Shown piece after piece: positions 24,642 through 33,531 of a stretch of DNA of 64,000 nucleotides. How positions within the stretch are numbered: the first letter of the stretch is position 1; each line of letters starts with the position of its first letter. Made by a program: the position numbers and the translations under genes. This DNA is from Candidatus Avichristensenella intestinipullorum (GTDB taxonomy: Bacteria > Bacillota > Clostridia > Christensenellales > Aristaeellaceae): assembly GCA_018713305.1 (NCBI GenBank), contig DVFI01000099.1:1-64000 (forward strand). The letters run 5' to 3'. The notes below the pieces were generated by a model. It did no database searches. It was not told where the DNA came from and saw only the letters and a list, made by a program, of their open reading frames with translations.

Positions 24642-25073
24642 TCACGAAAGTTTGAGCACTTCCGGCTGCTGCGCCGCATGCTCATGCTCCGGGCCGGCAT
24701 AGACCCGCAGCTTGGTGGCCATCTTGCGCCCGAGCGGGCCCTTGGGCAGCATGCCCACGATGGCGTGCTTGACGGCAAACTCCGGCTTGTCCTGCATCAG
24801 CTTGCGATAGGGGGTCTTTTTCAGGCCGCCCGGATAGCCGGTATGATGGTAATAGATCTTCTGGTCCAGTTTCCTGCCGGTGAGCACGACTTTATCGGCG
24901 TTGATGATGATGACATGATCGCCGGTGTCGGTATGCGGAGTATAGGTGGGCTTATGCTTGCCGCGCAGGATGTGCGCGACCTGGCTGGCCAGACGTCCGA
25001 GCACCATGCCCTCGGCATCGACAAGATACCATTTGCGCTCGACGGTAGCGGCCTTGGCCATAAACGTTGTCAC
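24642..25073 (-). CDS. rplM: 50S ribosomal protein L13
   Basis: The 143-residue L13 protein binds 23S rRNA early in 50S assembly. Family motifs are [12 protein letters not shown] near the start, [26 protein letters not shown] and [11 protein letters not shown] start at GTG 25073 (Val-Thr-Thr-Phe-Met-Ala-Lys), eight bases after GGGAGG, because L13 proteins normally begin four or five residues before this Met-Ala-Lys. It is first in the rplM-rpsI operon. Confidence 0.97.
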   Translation of the reverse strand: MTTFMAKAATVERKWYLVDAEGMVLGRLASQVAHILRGKHKPTYTPHTDTGDHVIIINADKVVLTGRKLDQKIYYHHTGYPGGLKKTPYRKLMQDKPEFAVKHAIVGMLPKGPLGRKMATKLRVYAGPEHEHAAQQPEVLKLS

Positions 25074-25172
25074 GTGCGATTCCTCCCATTTGGTCTTCGG
25101 GGACAAGGCCGCGGTGGTCAGTCGCCGCCTTCTGTTTCAATGGACCCGGGGCTAGCGGAGTCTATTGACGCA
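25074..25172 (-). ncRNA. Candidate rplM leader (L13 autoregulatory type)
   Basis: A leader of about 100 bases separates the promoter from the rplM GTG. It can fold with GGTC/GACC and CCGCGG-centred stems and ends CCCCGAAGACCAAATGGGAGG, placing the ribosome site next to structure. Ribosomal-protein leaders of this kind occur before rplM in Firmicutes. I cannot confirm a match to the known L13 leader model by eye. Confidence 0.35.
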
Positions 25173-25178
25173 AGTGCT

Positions 25179-25208
25179 ATTGTACCAAAGGAATCGCTGC
25201 CCTGTCAA
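25179..25208 (-). promoter_or_regulatory. Sigma-A promoter for rplM-rpsI
   Basis: On the minus strand TTGACA, 18 bases, TACAAT, followed about 100 bases later by the rplM start. Confidence 0.85.
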
Positions 25209-25558
25209 GGCAAAATTCACCCGATTTCTGCGTTTTTGCGCATTTTGGCAGCCCCGGCCCGCTTCCGTGCCCGGCGGGCCCTGCGCGCCGGCCCTTTCCC
25301 CTCTCCGCCCAACCGTTCGCGCGAATGCGCCCGCTTCCCCGCCCGTCCGCGCCCGCCTGCGCGCGCTGCCGCCGCCGTACCGGAACACATCCCGAAACTA
25401 TCCTCTATACAGCGCCGAATGCTCCCCGGCACAGGGCCGTTTCCCGTCGAACGATTCCCCGCCGCGCGCGGCAGGAATCCGGGCCGGTCCGCCGAACACA
25501 GCACCCACGCGCGCCGGGCCGCCGCAGCCGGCGCCAGTTTCCGTGCAGGAGGACCATC
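25209..25558. other. Intergenic region upstream of the ParB-like gene
   Basis: These 350 bases between the divergent rplM promoter and the ParB-like gene contain a GGCCCGC/GCGGGCC stem near 25257-25281 and otherwise nothing I can assign. No clear -35/-10 pair for the ParB-like gene is visible. Confidence 0.4.
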
Positions 25559-26416
25559 ATGACGCCCGCAGCCCGCCACGCACCGCAGAACGCCCGAAGC
25601 GTATGGAGCATTCCCCTGCAGTCTATCCTGCCAAACCCCCGCCAGCCGCGCCGCACCTTTGACGAGGCGGCGCTGGGCGCGTTGGCCGCCTCCATCCGCC
25701 AGCTGGGGCTGCTGCAGCCCGTTGCCGTCCGCGCGGTGGACGCTTCGCGCTACGAGCTGATTGCCGGCGAGCGGCGGCTTCGCGCCTGCGCGCTGCTGGG
25801 CATGACGCACATTGACGCGCTGGTGCTCCCGGCCACCGCGCTCGGCAGCGCGCTGCTGGCGCTGGTGGAAAACCTGCAGCGCGAGGATTTGCATTATTTG
25901 GAAGAGGCGCAAGGGTATGCCGACGTGCTGCGCGAGGAGGGCATGACGCAGGAGCGCCTCGCCCGGCAAATCGGCAAAAGCCAGAGCGCCGTCGCCAACA
26001 AGCTCCGCCTTCTGCGCCTGGAAGCGCCCGTGTGCCAGGCGCTTCGCGCCTATGACCTGGGCGAGCGCCACGCCCGCGCCCTCCTCCGCCTGCCGCTGGC
26101 GTCTTTGCGCCTGGAAGCCGTGCAGCGCATGGGCGAGCAGCGCCTGACGGCGCGCCAGGCCGAAGCGCTGGCCCTCAGCCTGCTGTCCGCCCTGCAGCAA
26201 GACGGGCGTCCGGCGCGCCGGGTACTGCCGCTCATGCGCGACCACCGCCTCTACCTCAACGCCATTCGCGACGTGGTGCGCCAGATGCGCAAAGCGGGGC
26301 TCGACGCCGAGGAAACCGTCCGCGAGCAGCCCGACTGTGTGGAAATCATCGTGCGCATGCCCCGCTTTTCGCAAAAAACGCCCCCTGCGCAGGAGGCGAA
26401 GGCTGCGCGTCCCTGA
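25559..26416 (+). CDS. ParB/Noc-family nucleoid protein
   Basis: The 285-residue protein has a ParB N-terminal CTPase domain (NPRQPRRTFDEAALGALAASI, GLLQPVAVRA, box GERRLRAC), ENLQREDLHYLEEAQGY, then a helix-turn-helix LARQIGKSQSAVANKLRLLRL. This order fits Noc (nucleoid occlusion) and Spo0J/ParB alike. No parA/soj lies beside it, so a Noc-like or orphan ParB role is more likely than a partition pair. ATG 25559 follows AGGAGGACCATC. Spo0J-type parS or Noc sites were not found in the window by eye. Confidence 0.88.
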   Translation: MTPAARHAPQNARSVWSIPLQSILPNPRQPRRTFDEAALGALAASIRQLGLLQPVAVRAVDASRYELIAGERRLRACALLGMTHIDALVLPATALGSALLALVENLQREDLHYLEEAQGYADVLREEGMTQERLARQIGKSQSAVANKLRLLRLEAPVCQALRAYDLGERHARALLRLPLASLRLEAVQRMGEQRLTARQAEALALSLLSALQQDGRPARRVLPLMRDHRLYLNAIRDVVRQMRKAGLDAEETVREQPDCVEIIVRMPRFSQKTPPAQEAKAARP

Positions 26417-26476
26417 AGGACCGCGCCTGTCCGCCCGTGCGCAGGGGCGCGCCGTCCTCCCCGTGGCGCACACCGG

Positions 26477-26635
26477 CTATAGGTCGTCCGCATCCTGCAC
26501 CGGCTTGCCTCCGTCCCGGGGCGTGCCGGTGTAGCTGCCGTCCACATCGCTCTTGTGGCGCCGGGAGAGCCTCGCCAACACCGCCAGCTTCCTCCGCAGC
26601 CGTTCCAGCCGCGCGTTTTGTTTGATTTCCTTCAT
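26477..26635 (-). CDS. Small conserved-looking protein ending PVQDADDL (52 aa)
   Basis: This ORF is too short for the ORF track. ATG 26635 is preceded by GGAGGAGACAAA on the minus strand and reads 52 residues to TAG. The first half is a basic helix ([26 protein letters not shown]) and the second half is [14 protein letters not shown] followed by KPVQDADDL at the C terminus. I remember similar small Clostridial proteins with a GSYTG...P...PVQDADDL end and no assigned function. It is convergent with the ParB-like gene and divergent from fhs. The good ribosome site makes it a real gene in my view. Confidence 0.75.
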   Translation of the reverse strand: MKEIKQNARLERLRRKLAVLARLSRRHKSDVDGSYTGTPRDGGKPVQDADDL

Positions 26636-26673
26636 TTTGTCTCCTCCTTTGCAAGCATTATCCCAAATATTCC

Positions 26674-26702
26674 TTGCGATTATCCGCCCGCCTTGCTATA
26701 CT
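26674..26702 (+). promoter_or_regulatory. Sigma-A promoter for fhs
   Basis: TTGCGA, 17 bases, TATACT, 33 bases before the fhs ATG, with GGAGGAGG between. Confidence 0.8.
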
Positions 26703-26735
26703 GGAGTCAGCAAACAGCGGAGGAGGAACGTTTCT

Positions 26736-28400
26736 ATGGCATCGGATCTGGACATTGCCCGTAACGCGAAACCGCTGCCCATTGAACAGATTGCGGCGCG
26801 CGCAGGCCTGCGCGAAGGGACCTGGGCGCCATATGGCCGTGCCAAGGCCAAGGTGGATGCCGCCGCGTACGCGGACCTTGCGCCGCGCGCGAAGCTGGTT
26901 CTGGTTTCCGCCATTACGCCGACCCCGGCCGGCGAGGGCAAGACCACCGTAAGCATCGGCCTGGCGGACGCGCTCAACCGGCTGGGCAAAAAGGCCATGC
27001 TGGCGCTGCGGGAGCCGTCTCTGGGGCCGGTGTTCGGCGTCAAGGGCGGCGCGGCCGGAGGCGGCTATGCGCAGGTCATCCCCATGGAAGACATCAACCT
27101 GCATTTCACCGGCGACCTGCATGCCGTCACCGCGGCCAACAACCTGCTGGCCGCCATGGTGGACAACCATATCATGCAGGGGAACGCGCTGGGCATCGAC
27201 CCGCGCCAGGTGCTCTGGCGGCGGTGCATGGACATGAACGACCGGCAGCTGCGCGCCATTGTTTCGGGCCTGGGCGGCAAGGCCAACGGCATGCCGCGTG
27301 AAGACGGCTTTGACATTACGGCGGCCAGCGAAGTGATGGCGGTATTCTGCCTGGCGCGGGACATCCGGGATTTGCAGGAGCGCCTGGGCCGCATGCTGGT
27401 GGCGCGCACCTATGACGGCCGCCCTGTCTATGCCGCCGACGTGCGCGCGCAGGGCGCCATGACCGCGCTGCTGCGCGACGCGATGCAGCCCAACCTGGTT
27501 CAGACGCTGGAGCACACGCCCGCGCTGGTGCACGGCGGGCCGTTCGCCAACATCGCGCACGGCTGCAACACGGTCAGCGCAACGCGGCTGGCGATGAAGC
27601 TGGCGGACGTGGTGGTGACGGAAGCGGGCTTCGGCGCGGACCTGGGGGCGGAAAAATTCATCGATATCAAATGCAGGGCCTCCGGCCTGCGTCCGGACGC
27701 GATGGTCTTGGTCGCCACGGTGCGCGCGCTGAAGATGCACGGCGGCGTGCCCAAGGCGGAGCTGGGGGCGGAAAATCTGGACGCGCTGCGCAAAGGCCTT
27801 GCCAACCTGCTTCGCCATCTGCGCAACGTGCGCGAGGTATGGGGCTTGCCCGTCACCGTGGCGGTCAACCGCTTCAGCGCGGACACGCAGGCGGAAATCG
27901 ACCTGGTCATGGACGCCGTGCGGGCGCAAGGCGCGCGCATCGCGTTTTGCGACGTATGGGCGCGCGGCGGCGAGGGCGGCGAAGCGCTGGGCCGCATGGT
28001 GCTGGAATCCCTGGAAACGCCGGGCGATTTCCGCTTCACCTATGAGGACGCGCTGCCGCTCAAGGACAAAATTGCGGCGGTGTGTCAACGCGTCTACGGA
28101 GCCCGAAGCGTCGTCTGGGGCCGCGGGGTGCTGACGCAGCTGAAAAAGCTGGAAAGCGAAGGGTGCGCGCAGATGCCCGTGTGCATTGCCAAGACACAGT
28201 ATTCCTTCAGCGACAACCCCAAGCTGCTGGGCGCTCCGGAGGGCTTTGAAGTCACCATCCGCAGCGTGCGCCTCTCGCGCGGCGCAGGGTTTGTGGTCGC
28301 CTTTGCCGGCGACATCATCGCCATGCCGGGCCTGCCGCCGCAGCCCGCGGCCGACGGTATCGGCGTGGATGAAAACGGCGAGATATTCGGTCTGTTCTAG
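26736..28400 (+). CDS. fhs: Formate--tetrahydrofolate ligase
   Basis: Fhs makes 10-formyl-THF from formate, THF and ATP, feeding purine synthesis and, in acetogens, the methyl branch of the Wood-Ljungdahl pathway. The 554-residue protein has the P-loop TPAGEGKTT at 63-71, [29 protein letters not shown] and [15 protein letters not shown]. Length is normal. ATG 26736 follows GGAGGAGGAACG. It has its own promoter and a terminator, so it is probably monocistronic. Nothing else of one-carbon metabolism lies in the window. Confidence 0.98.
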   Translation: MASDLDIARNAKPLPIEQIAARAGLREGTWAPYGRAKAKVDAAAYADLAPRAKLVLVSAITPTPAGEGKTTVSIGLADALNRLGKKAMLALREPSLGPVFGVKGGAAGGGYAQVIPMEDINLHFTGDLHAVTAANNLLAAMVDNHIMQGNALGIDPRQVLWRRCMDMNDRQLRAIVSGLGGKANGMPREDGFDITAASEVMAVFCLARDIRDLQERLGRMLVARTYDGRPVYAADVRAQGAMTALLRDAMQPNLVQTLEHTPALVHGGPFANIAHGCNTVSATRLAMKLADVVVTEAGFGADLGAEKFIDIKCRASGLRPDAMVLVATVRALKMHGGVPKAELGAENLDALRKGLANLLRHLRNVREVWGLPVTVAVNRFSADTQAEIDLVMDAVRAQGARIAFCDVWARGGEGGEALGRMVLESLETPGDFRFTYEDALPLKDKIAAVCQRVYGARSVVWGRGVLTQLKKLESEGCAQMPVCIAKTQYSFSDNPKLLGAPEGFEVTIRSVRLSRGAGFVVAFAGDIIAMPGLPPQPAADGIGVDENGEIFGLF

Positions 28401-28478
28401 GAAATACAGGGACCGGGCCGGAACCGCGCGCCCCGGTGCGCCGGAGGCGCGAATCCCGCCCCTTTTTCAAGCCTGTTT

Positions 28479-28516
28479 CCCCCGCGCCGGGCCGTGCGGC
28501 AGGCCGGGGGTTTTTT
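28479..28516 (+). terminator. Terminator after fhs
   Basis: A GC-rich hairpin (CCCCCG... to ...CGGGGG with internal GGCC/GGCC pairing) is followed by TTTTTTC, 78 bases after the fhs stop. Confidence 0.65.
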
Positions 28517-28568
28517 CGGGGGCGCTGGCGAGGAAACCAAAGAGAACGGAACAGGGAGGACTGCGGGC

Positions 28569-29468
28569 ATGCGTGCGACTTCCGCTTCCCGGCGTATGCT
28601 GTATGGGGGGCTCATCCTGCTGGAGTGCCTGCTCTGGGGGTTGGGAAATCCGCTGATTAAAATCGGCGGCCAGGGCATCGCGCCCTTTTCGTCCATTGCG
28701 CTGCGCTTTTCGCTGGCTTTTCTGGCGTTTGTTCTGGTGTTTGGCCGGCGCGTATGGAGGGGACTGCGCGGCGTGCGCCCCGGGCCGTGCCTGGCGGTCT
28801 GCGTGTTCACCGCGCTGTCCTTCACGCTCAGCAGCCTGGCGCTGATGTACACGCAGGCCAATATCGCGGGCTTTCTGATGGGGGTTGCCGTGCTCTTTTC
28901 TCCCTTCCTGGACCCCATCATTCTGCGCACGCGCTTTCAGTGGAGGATTCTTCCGGTCATCGCCGTCGTCTGCGTGGGGATGTATCTGCTGTGCGGAGGC
29001 TCCGACGGGTTTGTCTTTGGGCTGGGAGAAATCCTGGCGCTCCTGTGCTCCCTGTGCTTTGCCATCATGCTGGCGCTGAGCGAAAAATACGTTTCGCAGG
29101 TAGACCCCATCGCGCTGTCCACGATTCAGTGCGGCGCGGCGGCCATCCTGTGCATCGCGTGCATGTTTCTCTTTGAAGGCGGCTTGGACCTGCAGGCGCT
29201 GTCGAACCGCAAAGCGCTGGGCGCGGTAGTCTATGTGGCGCTGGGCGGCACATGCGCGGCCTATGTGCTGCAAAACGTCGCCATGCACCACATATCGGCC
29301 ACGTTCGCCGCGCTGGCCTTTTGTACGGAGCCCGTGTTTACGGCGCTGTTCGCCTATCTGCTGCTCGGGGAAACGCTCAGCGCGCAGGGGTTCGTGGGCG
29401 CCGGCATTGTGCTGGCCGGCGTCATGGCGGCGTCGGTATGGCCGGCGGAGCGCAGCCGAAAGGCGTAA
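28569..29468 (+). CDS. EamA-family (DMT) transporter 1
   Basis: The 299-residue protein has ten predicted transmembrane segments in two EamA halves, each starting with a helix of the LLWGLGNPLIKIG type, and the second half ending in FCTEPVFTALFAYLLLGETLS, the EamA consensus for metabolite exporters. The start ATG 28569 follows GGGAGG. Members move amino acids, sugars or nucleosides; the substrate here is open. A copy of the composite 3'-end element follows the stop. Confidence 0.88.
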   Translation: MRATSASRRMLYGGLILLECLLWGLGNPLIKIGGQGIAPFSSIALRFSLAFLAFVLVFGRRVWRGLRGVRPGPCLAVCVFTALSFTLSSLALMYTQANIAGFLMGVAVLFSPFLDPIILRTRFQWRILPVIAVVCVGMYLLCGGSDGFVFGLGEILALLCSLCFAIMLALSEKYVSQVDPIALSTIQCGAAAILCIACMFLFEGGLDLQALSNRKALGAVVYVALGGTCAAYVLQNVAMHHISATFAALAFCTEPVFTALFAYLLLGETLSAQGFVGAGIVLAGVMAASVWPAERSRKA

Positions 29469-29520
29469 CCGCGCCCCCTTTTTTGAACGCCGCGCCCGAA
29501 AAAGCGGTCCGGGACGATGA

Positions 29521-29601
29521 AAGCGCGGAAGGGCTTTGGCCCTCTCGCGCTCTCCTATGGGTTTTTTGACAGCGTAAGAGCGCGGTGGGCAGACCGCGCT
29601 C
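29521..29601 (+). repeat. Dispersed 3'-end element, copy 3, with terminator-like hairpin
   Basis: This diverged copy has a 12-position stem GCGCGGAAGGGC with TTTG loop, then CTCCTATGGGTTTTTTGACAG, then a second 9-bp hairpin GAGCGCGGT/ACCGCGCTC and a weak T tract (TCATCTATTTT). The order and the GGGTTTTTTGAC box mirror copies 1 and 2. It follows the EamA gene by 52 bases in sense orientation. Confidence 0.5.
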
Positions 29602-30055
29602 TCATCTATTTTCACACACTTTTGTGTTCAGGGAATGAAGATGGCAGGTGTTCTGCTTTGCGGTGGGCAAAGCATTGCTTCTATATAAACGAAGGGGGTG
29701 TGTTACCAGTGCGCTATGGCCCGCGCCGGGCGTTGTACTTGCATTGTACATCCCTCCTTTCGCTTCAGAACTGCAAAGCGGCTACTGCAAATGTTCCTCC
29801 CTCCTTTCCGTTGTGAAATCCGTGCTGCCAATCCGTTTTGCTTTCCCCTTCGGACAGCTTGAGTATACTGCGGCGCTGTGAAATCCGGGTGGCCAATTCT
29901 GTAACAATCTGTAAACAAGCCCGATGCATGGTTGCCGTTCGGCGGCGCGACGCCCGGGGAAGCGCGCATGCGCTCCGGCCGCTCCCCGCCCGTTCCCGCC
30001 AGGCGCCGCTCCCCCTTCGCCCGCGGCGGCGTTTTCCGGCCGCAGCCTTTTTCAT
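29602..30055. other. Non-coding region with a 21-bp imperfect direct repeat
   Basis: No credible gene is visible in about 450 bases. Two copies of TGTGAAATCCG..(7)..CCAAT at 29812-29832 and 29877-29897 match at 18 of 21 positions, 65 bases apart. Between them on the minus strand is a TATACT, and below them a strong GAAAGGAGG followed by a 13-codon ORF (29703-29744). This looks like a small transcript or an element remnant, but I cannot name it. Confidence 0.4.
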
Positions 30056-30088
30056 AAAAAAACAAAGCCCCGACCTTCCGTCGAGACT
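30056..30088 (-). terminator. Rho-independent terminator
   Basis: A 9-bp stem (two G-U pairs) AGTCTCGAC/GTCGGGGCT with a 5-base loop is followed on the minus strand by TTGTTTTTTTA, just after the YhcN-like gene. Confidence 0.8.
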
Positions 30089-30104
30089 CTGTCCTTGGTC
30101 TGCG

Positions 30105-30632
30105 TTACTGGATGCTGTTCAGCACGCCGTCAAATTCCTCCGTCAACGGCGCGAGAGCGTCCGCGCCGCTGATTTTCTCCGCCATCTGGTTGATTTGCGC
30201 GGCTATCGCGGGGTCTGCGGTCACGGCGACGCGCTCCACGACGGGCACGGCGGACTGGATGCATGACGCCACCATATCGCGGATGCGGTCGGTGAGCGCG
30301 CCCTGGTACTGCGCGTCAAAGGTAACGCCCGCCACGCAGGTGTCGCCCAGAATCGCCGTCACGCAGGAATCAATCTCGCTGATTTTCGCGGCAGCCTCAT
30401 TGGCCTTGCGGGAAAGCTCGGCGCTCTGCGGGCCGGTCATTGTGGCGGTCATCGCGGCATCGTCCGTGGGCGCCGCGCCAATCTCATCCAGTGCCTGCGA
30501 AGCGGGCGTCTGCGTGGGCGACATGTACGCGGACGGGGACTCGGACGGAGCGACGGAGCCGGGGTTGGCGGAGCACGCGGTCATTGCGGCCGCCATCACC
30601 AGGCATACGAGCAACATGGACATCTTTTTCAT
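30105..30632 (-). CDS. YhcN/YlaJ-type sporulation lipoprotein
   Basis: The 175-residue lipoprotein has a lipobox ending TAC (Cys20) and a Ser/Pro/Thr linker. Its domain has the YhcN/YlaJ layout: a helix, SEIDSCVTAILGDTCVAGVTF, TDRIRDMVASCIQ and VERVAVTADPAIAAQI. In spore formers these proteins sit in the spore membrane or cortex region and affect germination. ATG 30632 follows AAGGAGGCG. A possible promoter TTGATA-N18-CACAAT lies upstream on the minus strand, which is weak for sigma-A, so a sporulation sigma factor is possible. Good evidence that the host lineage can sporulate. Confidence 0.78.
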   Translation of the reverse strand: MKKMSMLLVCLVMAAAMTACSANPGSVAPSESPSAYMSPTQTPASQALDEIGAAPTDDAAMTATMTGPQSAELSRKANEAAAKISEIDSCVTAILGDTCVAGVTFDAQYQGALTDRIRDMVASCIQSAVPVVERVAVTADPAIAAQINQMAEKISGADALAPLTEEFDGVLNSIQ

Positions 30633-30718
30633 GGTCTTTTCGCCTCCTTGCGCGGCTATTGTGCGCAGTCGGGCGAAAAAATATCAATGCGCGAACGACG
30701 GCTTCGCAGCGCCGCGCG

Positions 30719-32368
30719 TCACTGGGGTTTTAAATAGAAGGAACATCCGCCGATAAACTCGCGCAGGATGGCCGTCGGCGCCAATTCACCCTCCACGTCG
30801 GCCGCCTGGAAATAATTCAAAAACTTGACCAGACGCCGCGCGGCGGTAAAATGCGGGCTTCTTTCGTCGATAGCGGTCAAAAACGGATACGCATATTTTT
30901 TCAGCACCGACAACTCATAGGCCAGCGCTGAGTTGAACATCGTGTCCGCCTCTTCCTGGTAGGGGAAAATATACTTTTCCTCGCCCCGCCGCACGGACGG
31001 CCACATGCCCAGCGTCTCCTCAAACGGCGCGTGGCGGAACTGATAGTCGCGCACCAGACGGCGCAGCAGGCGCACGTCCGTCGTGCGAATGCGGTTGTGA
31101 TCGTCCAGGTTCAGGGTGGTCAGCGCGCTGACATAGATGCGGTAGGTATATTCGCGCGGAATGGCCTCGGTCATCTTGGGGTTCAGGCCGTGAATGCCCT
31201 CAATGAGCACCGGCTGATCCTTCTCCAGGTGCAGCGGCACCCCCTGCGGCCTGCGCGTGTTGGTCTCAAAGCTGAAGCGCGGAATTTCCACCGTCTCCCC
31301 GCGCAGCAGCGCCGTCAGCTGCGCGGAAAACAGCGGGACGTCCAGCGACTCCAGACATTCCAAATCCGGCGCGCCGTCCTCGTCCACGGGCACCTCGTCC
31401 AGGTTCTTATAGTAGTTGTCCAAAGAGAGCATCACGGGGCGCAGCCCGTTGACGCGCAACTGCACGGCCAGCCGGTTGGTGAACGTCGTCTTCCCCGAGG
31501 AGGAAGGCCCGGCGATAAACACAGCCCGCGCGCCGCGCCGGACGATGGCGTCGGCAATGGCGGCAATGGATTTTTCCTGCAATGCGTCGTTGACGCGCAC
31601 AAATTCGCGCAGCCTGCCCTCGCGAATCATGTCGTTCAGGTCGGCGGCGTTCTGGCAGCCGAGGATGTCGTACCATTGCGCGGTCTGGGCGAAAGCCTGC
31701 ATCATCTTCGGCCTTTCCACCAACGGCGCGACCCGGTCCGGCGCGCCGGGCGAAGGCATCTGGAGCACCATGCCCGGCGCGTGCGAAAGCAGCGCGAACG
31801 TGCGGACATGGCCCGTGGAGGGCAGCATATCGCCATAGAAGTACTCATACATGCCGTCGCAGGCGTACAAATCAAAAAAGGCGTAGGGCCGGTAGGACAG
31901 CAGGCGCACCTTGTCATCCTGTCCCTCCCGGCGGAAATGCTCGATGGCCCTCTGCCGGGTCCAGCGCTCGCGGACAAAGGGCAGGTCGCGCGCGCACAAT
32001 GCCCGCATGCGCGCCTCAATGGCCGCCACGGTCTGTTCGGTCAGCTCGGTGTCCATGCGGATATACAGCCCATACCCCACGCTGTGCTCAATGCGTACCC
32101 GCACGCCGGGCAGCACATCCCGGCAGGCCAGCAGGAACACAAATCGCAGCGAGCGCTCGTATACGCGCCGCCCCTCTTCGTGGGTATAATCAATCAGCGT
32201 CAGCGTGCAATCTTCCTCGGGCGCCCAGTTCAGCGGGCGGATGCGCCCATGAACGCTGGCGGCTACGGGCCGCGGCGTGCGTCCCGGATACGCGGCGTCG
32301 AACATTTCGCCCGCCTGCGTTCCTTCGGGAAACGCGCGGGACACGCCGTCTATGGTAATACGCGGCAT
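30719..32368 (-). CDS. Uridine kinase-like nucleoside kinase with ThrRS-type N-terminal domains
   Basis: The 549-residue protein fuses an N-terminal TGS-like domain (1-60) and a ThrRS/AlaRS second-additional-domain-like region (65-200, RRVYERSLRFVFLLACRDV) to a P-loop kinase of the phosphoribulokinase/uridine kinase fold with GPSSSGKTT at 287-295 and LSLDNYYKNLDEVP. The start ATG 32368 is seven bases after GGAGG; the ATG two codons earlier abuts the ribosome site. This fusion is common in Clostridia and phosphorylates a nucleoside, probably uridine or cytidine, but activity is inferred. A GC-rich stem and T6 (about 30660-30705) may terminate it. Confidence 0.85.
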   Translation of the reverse strand: MPRITIDGVSRAFPEGTQAGEMFDAAYPGRTPRPVAASVHGRIRPLNWAPEEDCTLTLIDYTHEEGRRVYERSLRFVFLLACRDVLPGVRVRIEHSVGYGLYIRMDTELTEQTVAAIEARMRALCARDLPFVRERWTRQRAIEHFRREGQDDKVRLLSYRPYAFFDLYACDGMYEYFYGDMLPSTGHVRTFALLSHAPGMVLQMPSPGAPDRVAPLVERPKMMQAFAQTAQWYDILGCQNAADLNDMIREGRLREFVRVNDALQEKSIAAIADAIVRRGARAVFIAGPSSSGKTTFTNRLAVQLRVNGLRPVMLSLDNYYKNLDEVPVDEDGAPDLECLESLDVPLFSAQLTALLRGETVEIPRFSFETNTRRPQGVPLHLEKDQPVLIEGIHGLNPKMTEAIPREYTYRIYVSALTTLNLDDHNRIRTTDVRLLRRLVRDYQFRHAPFEETLGMWPSVRRGEEKYIFPYQEEADTMFNSALAYELSVLKKYAYPFLTAIDERSPHFTAARRLVKFLNYFQAADVEGELAPTAILREFIGGCSFYLKPQ

Positions 32369-32480
32369 ACACATTCCTCCCTCAAAACGGCTGAACGTAA
32401 TCTATTCGCGAAAAGGGAAGAAAATCCTTCCGCAGCCCGAAACCTCTGCGGCGCAAAACAAGGCGGCCGCCGCGACGCGC

Positions 32481-33389
32481 CTATCGCCGCTTCCGGGCGA
32501 GCTTTCCCCAGAGCGCCTCCAGCCACTGCGCCGGAAGCTGCGCCAGCAGAATCGCCGCAAACATCAGCACCACGCCGGCAAACTCCCTTCCGCTGAAGGA
32601 TTCGCCCAGCAGCAGCCAGCCGCACAGGGCCCCAAACACGGATTCCAGGCTCAAAATCAACGAAGCCACGGCCGGGTCCGTGTTTTTCTGCCCCAGAATC
32701 TGCAGGGTATAGGCCACGCCGCAGGACATGGCGCCCGCGTACAGCAGCGGCTGCCAGCAATTCAGGATATCCTGCCACTGCGGGCTTTCAAACAGCAGCG
32801 CGCACAGAACGCCCAGAACGCCCGCCACAAAAAACTGAATGCAGGACATCATCACGCCGTCCGCACGGGGGGAAAAATAATCTATCACCAGGATATGCGC
32901 GGCGAACAGGAACGAGCAGACCATCACCAGCGCATCGCCCGCCGAAATGCTCAGCGCCTCGGTGATGCACAGCAGGTACAGGCCCAGCGCGCCCAGCGCG
33001 ACGGCCACCCATATCTGCGGCGCAGGCCGCTTGCGAAACAAAAGCCCCGCCAACGGCACCAGGACAATATACAGCGCCGTGATAAAGCTCGCCTTTCCCA
33101 CGGTAGTCTGTGCAATGCCGAACTGCTGGAAAGAGCTGGCGGCAAAAAGGATAACGCCGCAGCACAATCCGCCCCGCCACGTCTGCCGCAGCACCTGCGG
33201 CGAACGGCCGCCGGACGGCCGCCAGAGAAGCAGCACGGGCAAAAGCACCACGCCGCCAATCAGGCTTCGCACGCCGTTGAAGGTAAAGGGGCGGAGGTAG
33301 TCCATCCCGGTGCTTTGCGCGACAAACGCAGAACCCCAGATGAACGCGGTCAACAGCAGCATCAAGTTGCCAACCCATTTTCTGTTCAT
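32481..33389 (-). CDS. EamA-family (DMT) transporter 2
   Basis: The 302-residue protein has ten transmembrane segments in two EamA halves: LLLTAFIWGSAFVAQSTGM at the start and SLILSLESVFGALCGWLLLGE in the second half, the classic consensus. ATG 33389 has only a weak GGTGAT upstream. It may be cotranscribed with the uridine kinase gene 112 bp downstream. It is not a close copy of the first EamA protein. The substrate is unknown. Confidence 0.88.
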   Translation of the reverse strand: MNRKWVGNLMLLLTAFIWGSAFVAQSTGMDYLRPFTFNGVRSLIGGVVLLPVLLLWRPSGGRSPQVLRQTWRGGLCCGVILFAASSFQQFGIAQTTVGKASFITALYIVLVPLAGLLFRKRPAPQIWVAVALGALGLYLLCITEALSISAGDALVMVCSFLFAAHILVIDYFSPRADGVMMSCIQFFVAGVLGVLCALLFESPQWQDILNCWQPLLYAGAMSCGVAYTLQILGQKNTDPAVASLILSLESVFGALCGWLLLGESFSGREFAGVVLMFAAILLAQLPAQWLEALWGKLARKRR

Positions 33390-33466
33390 ACTCTATCACC
33401 AGGAACATTCAACCATGGCGCGGCATGGCTTGTCAAGCCAATCCGGCAAAAACCGCCCCCGGGCGC

Positions 33467-33504
33467 AAAACGCCCGCCCGGAGACCGTTCGCTCCGGAGC
33501 GGGC
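33467..33504 (-). terminator. Terminator after the SH3-like paralogue pair
   Basis: A 12-bp stem (one bulged base) built on GCCCGC-CCGGAG, with an 8-base loop, is followed on the minus strand by GTTTTG, 28 bases beyond the gene stop. Confidence 0.6.
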
Positions 33505-33531
33505 TTGCCCGGGGGAGACAGGCCGCAGGGT

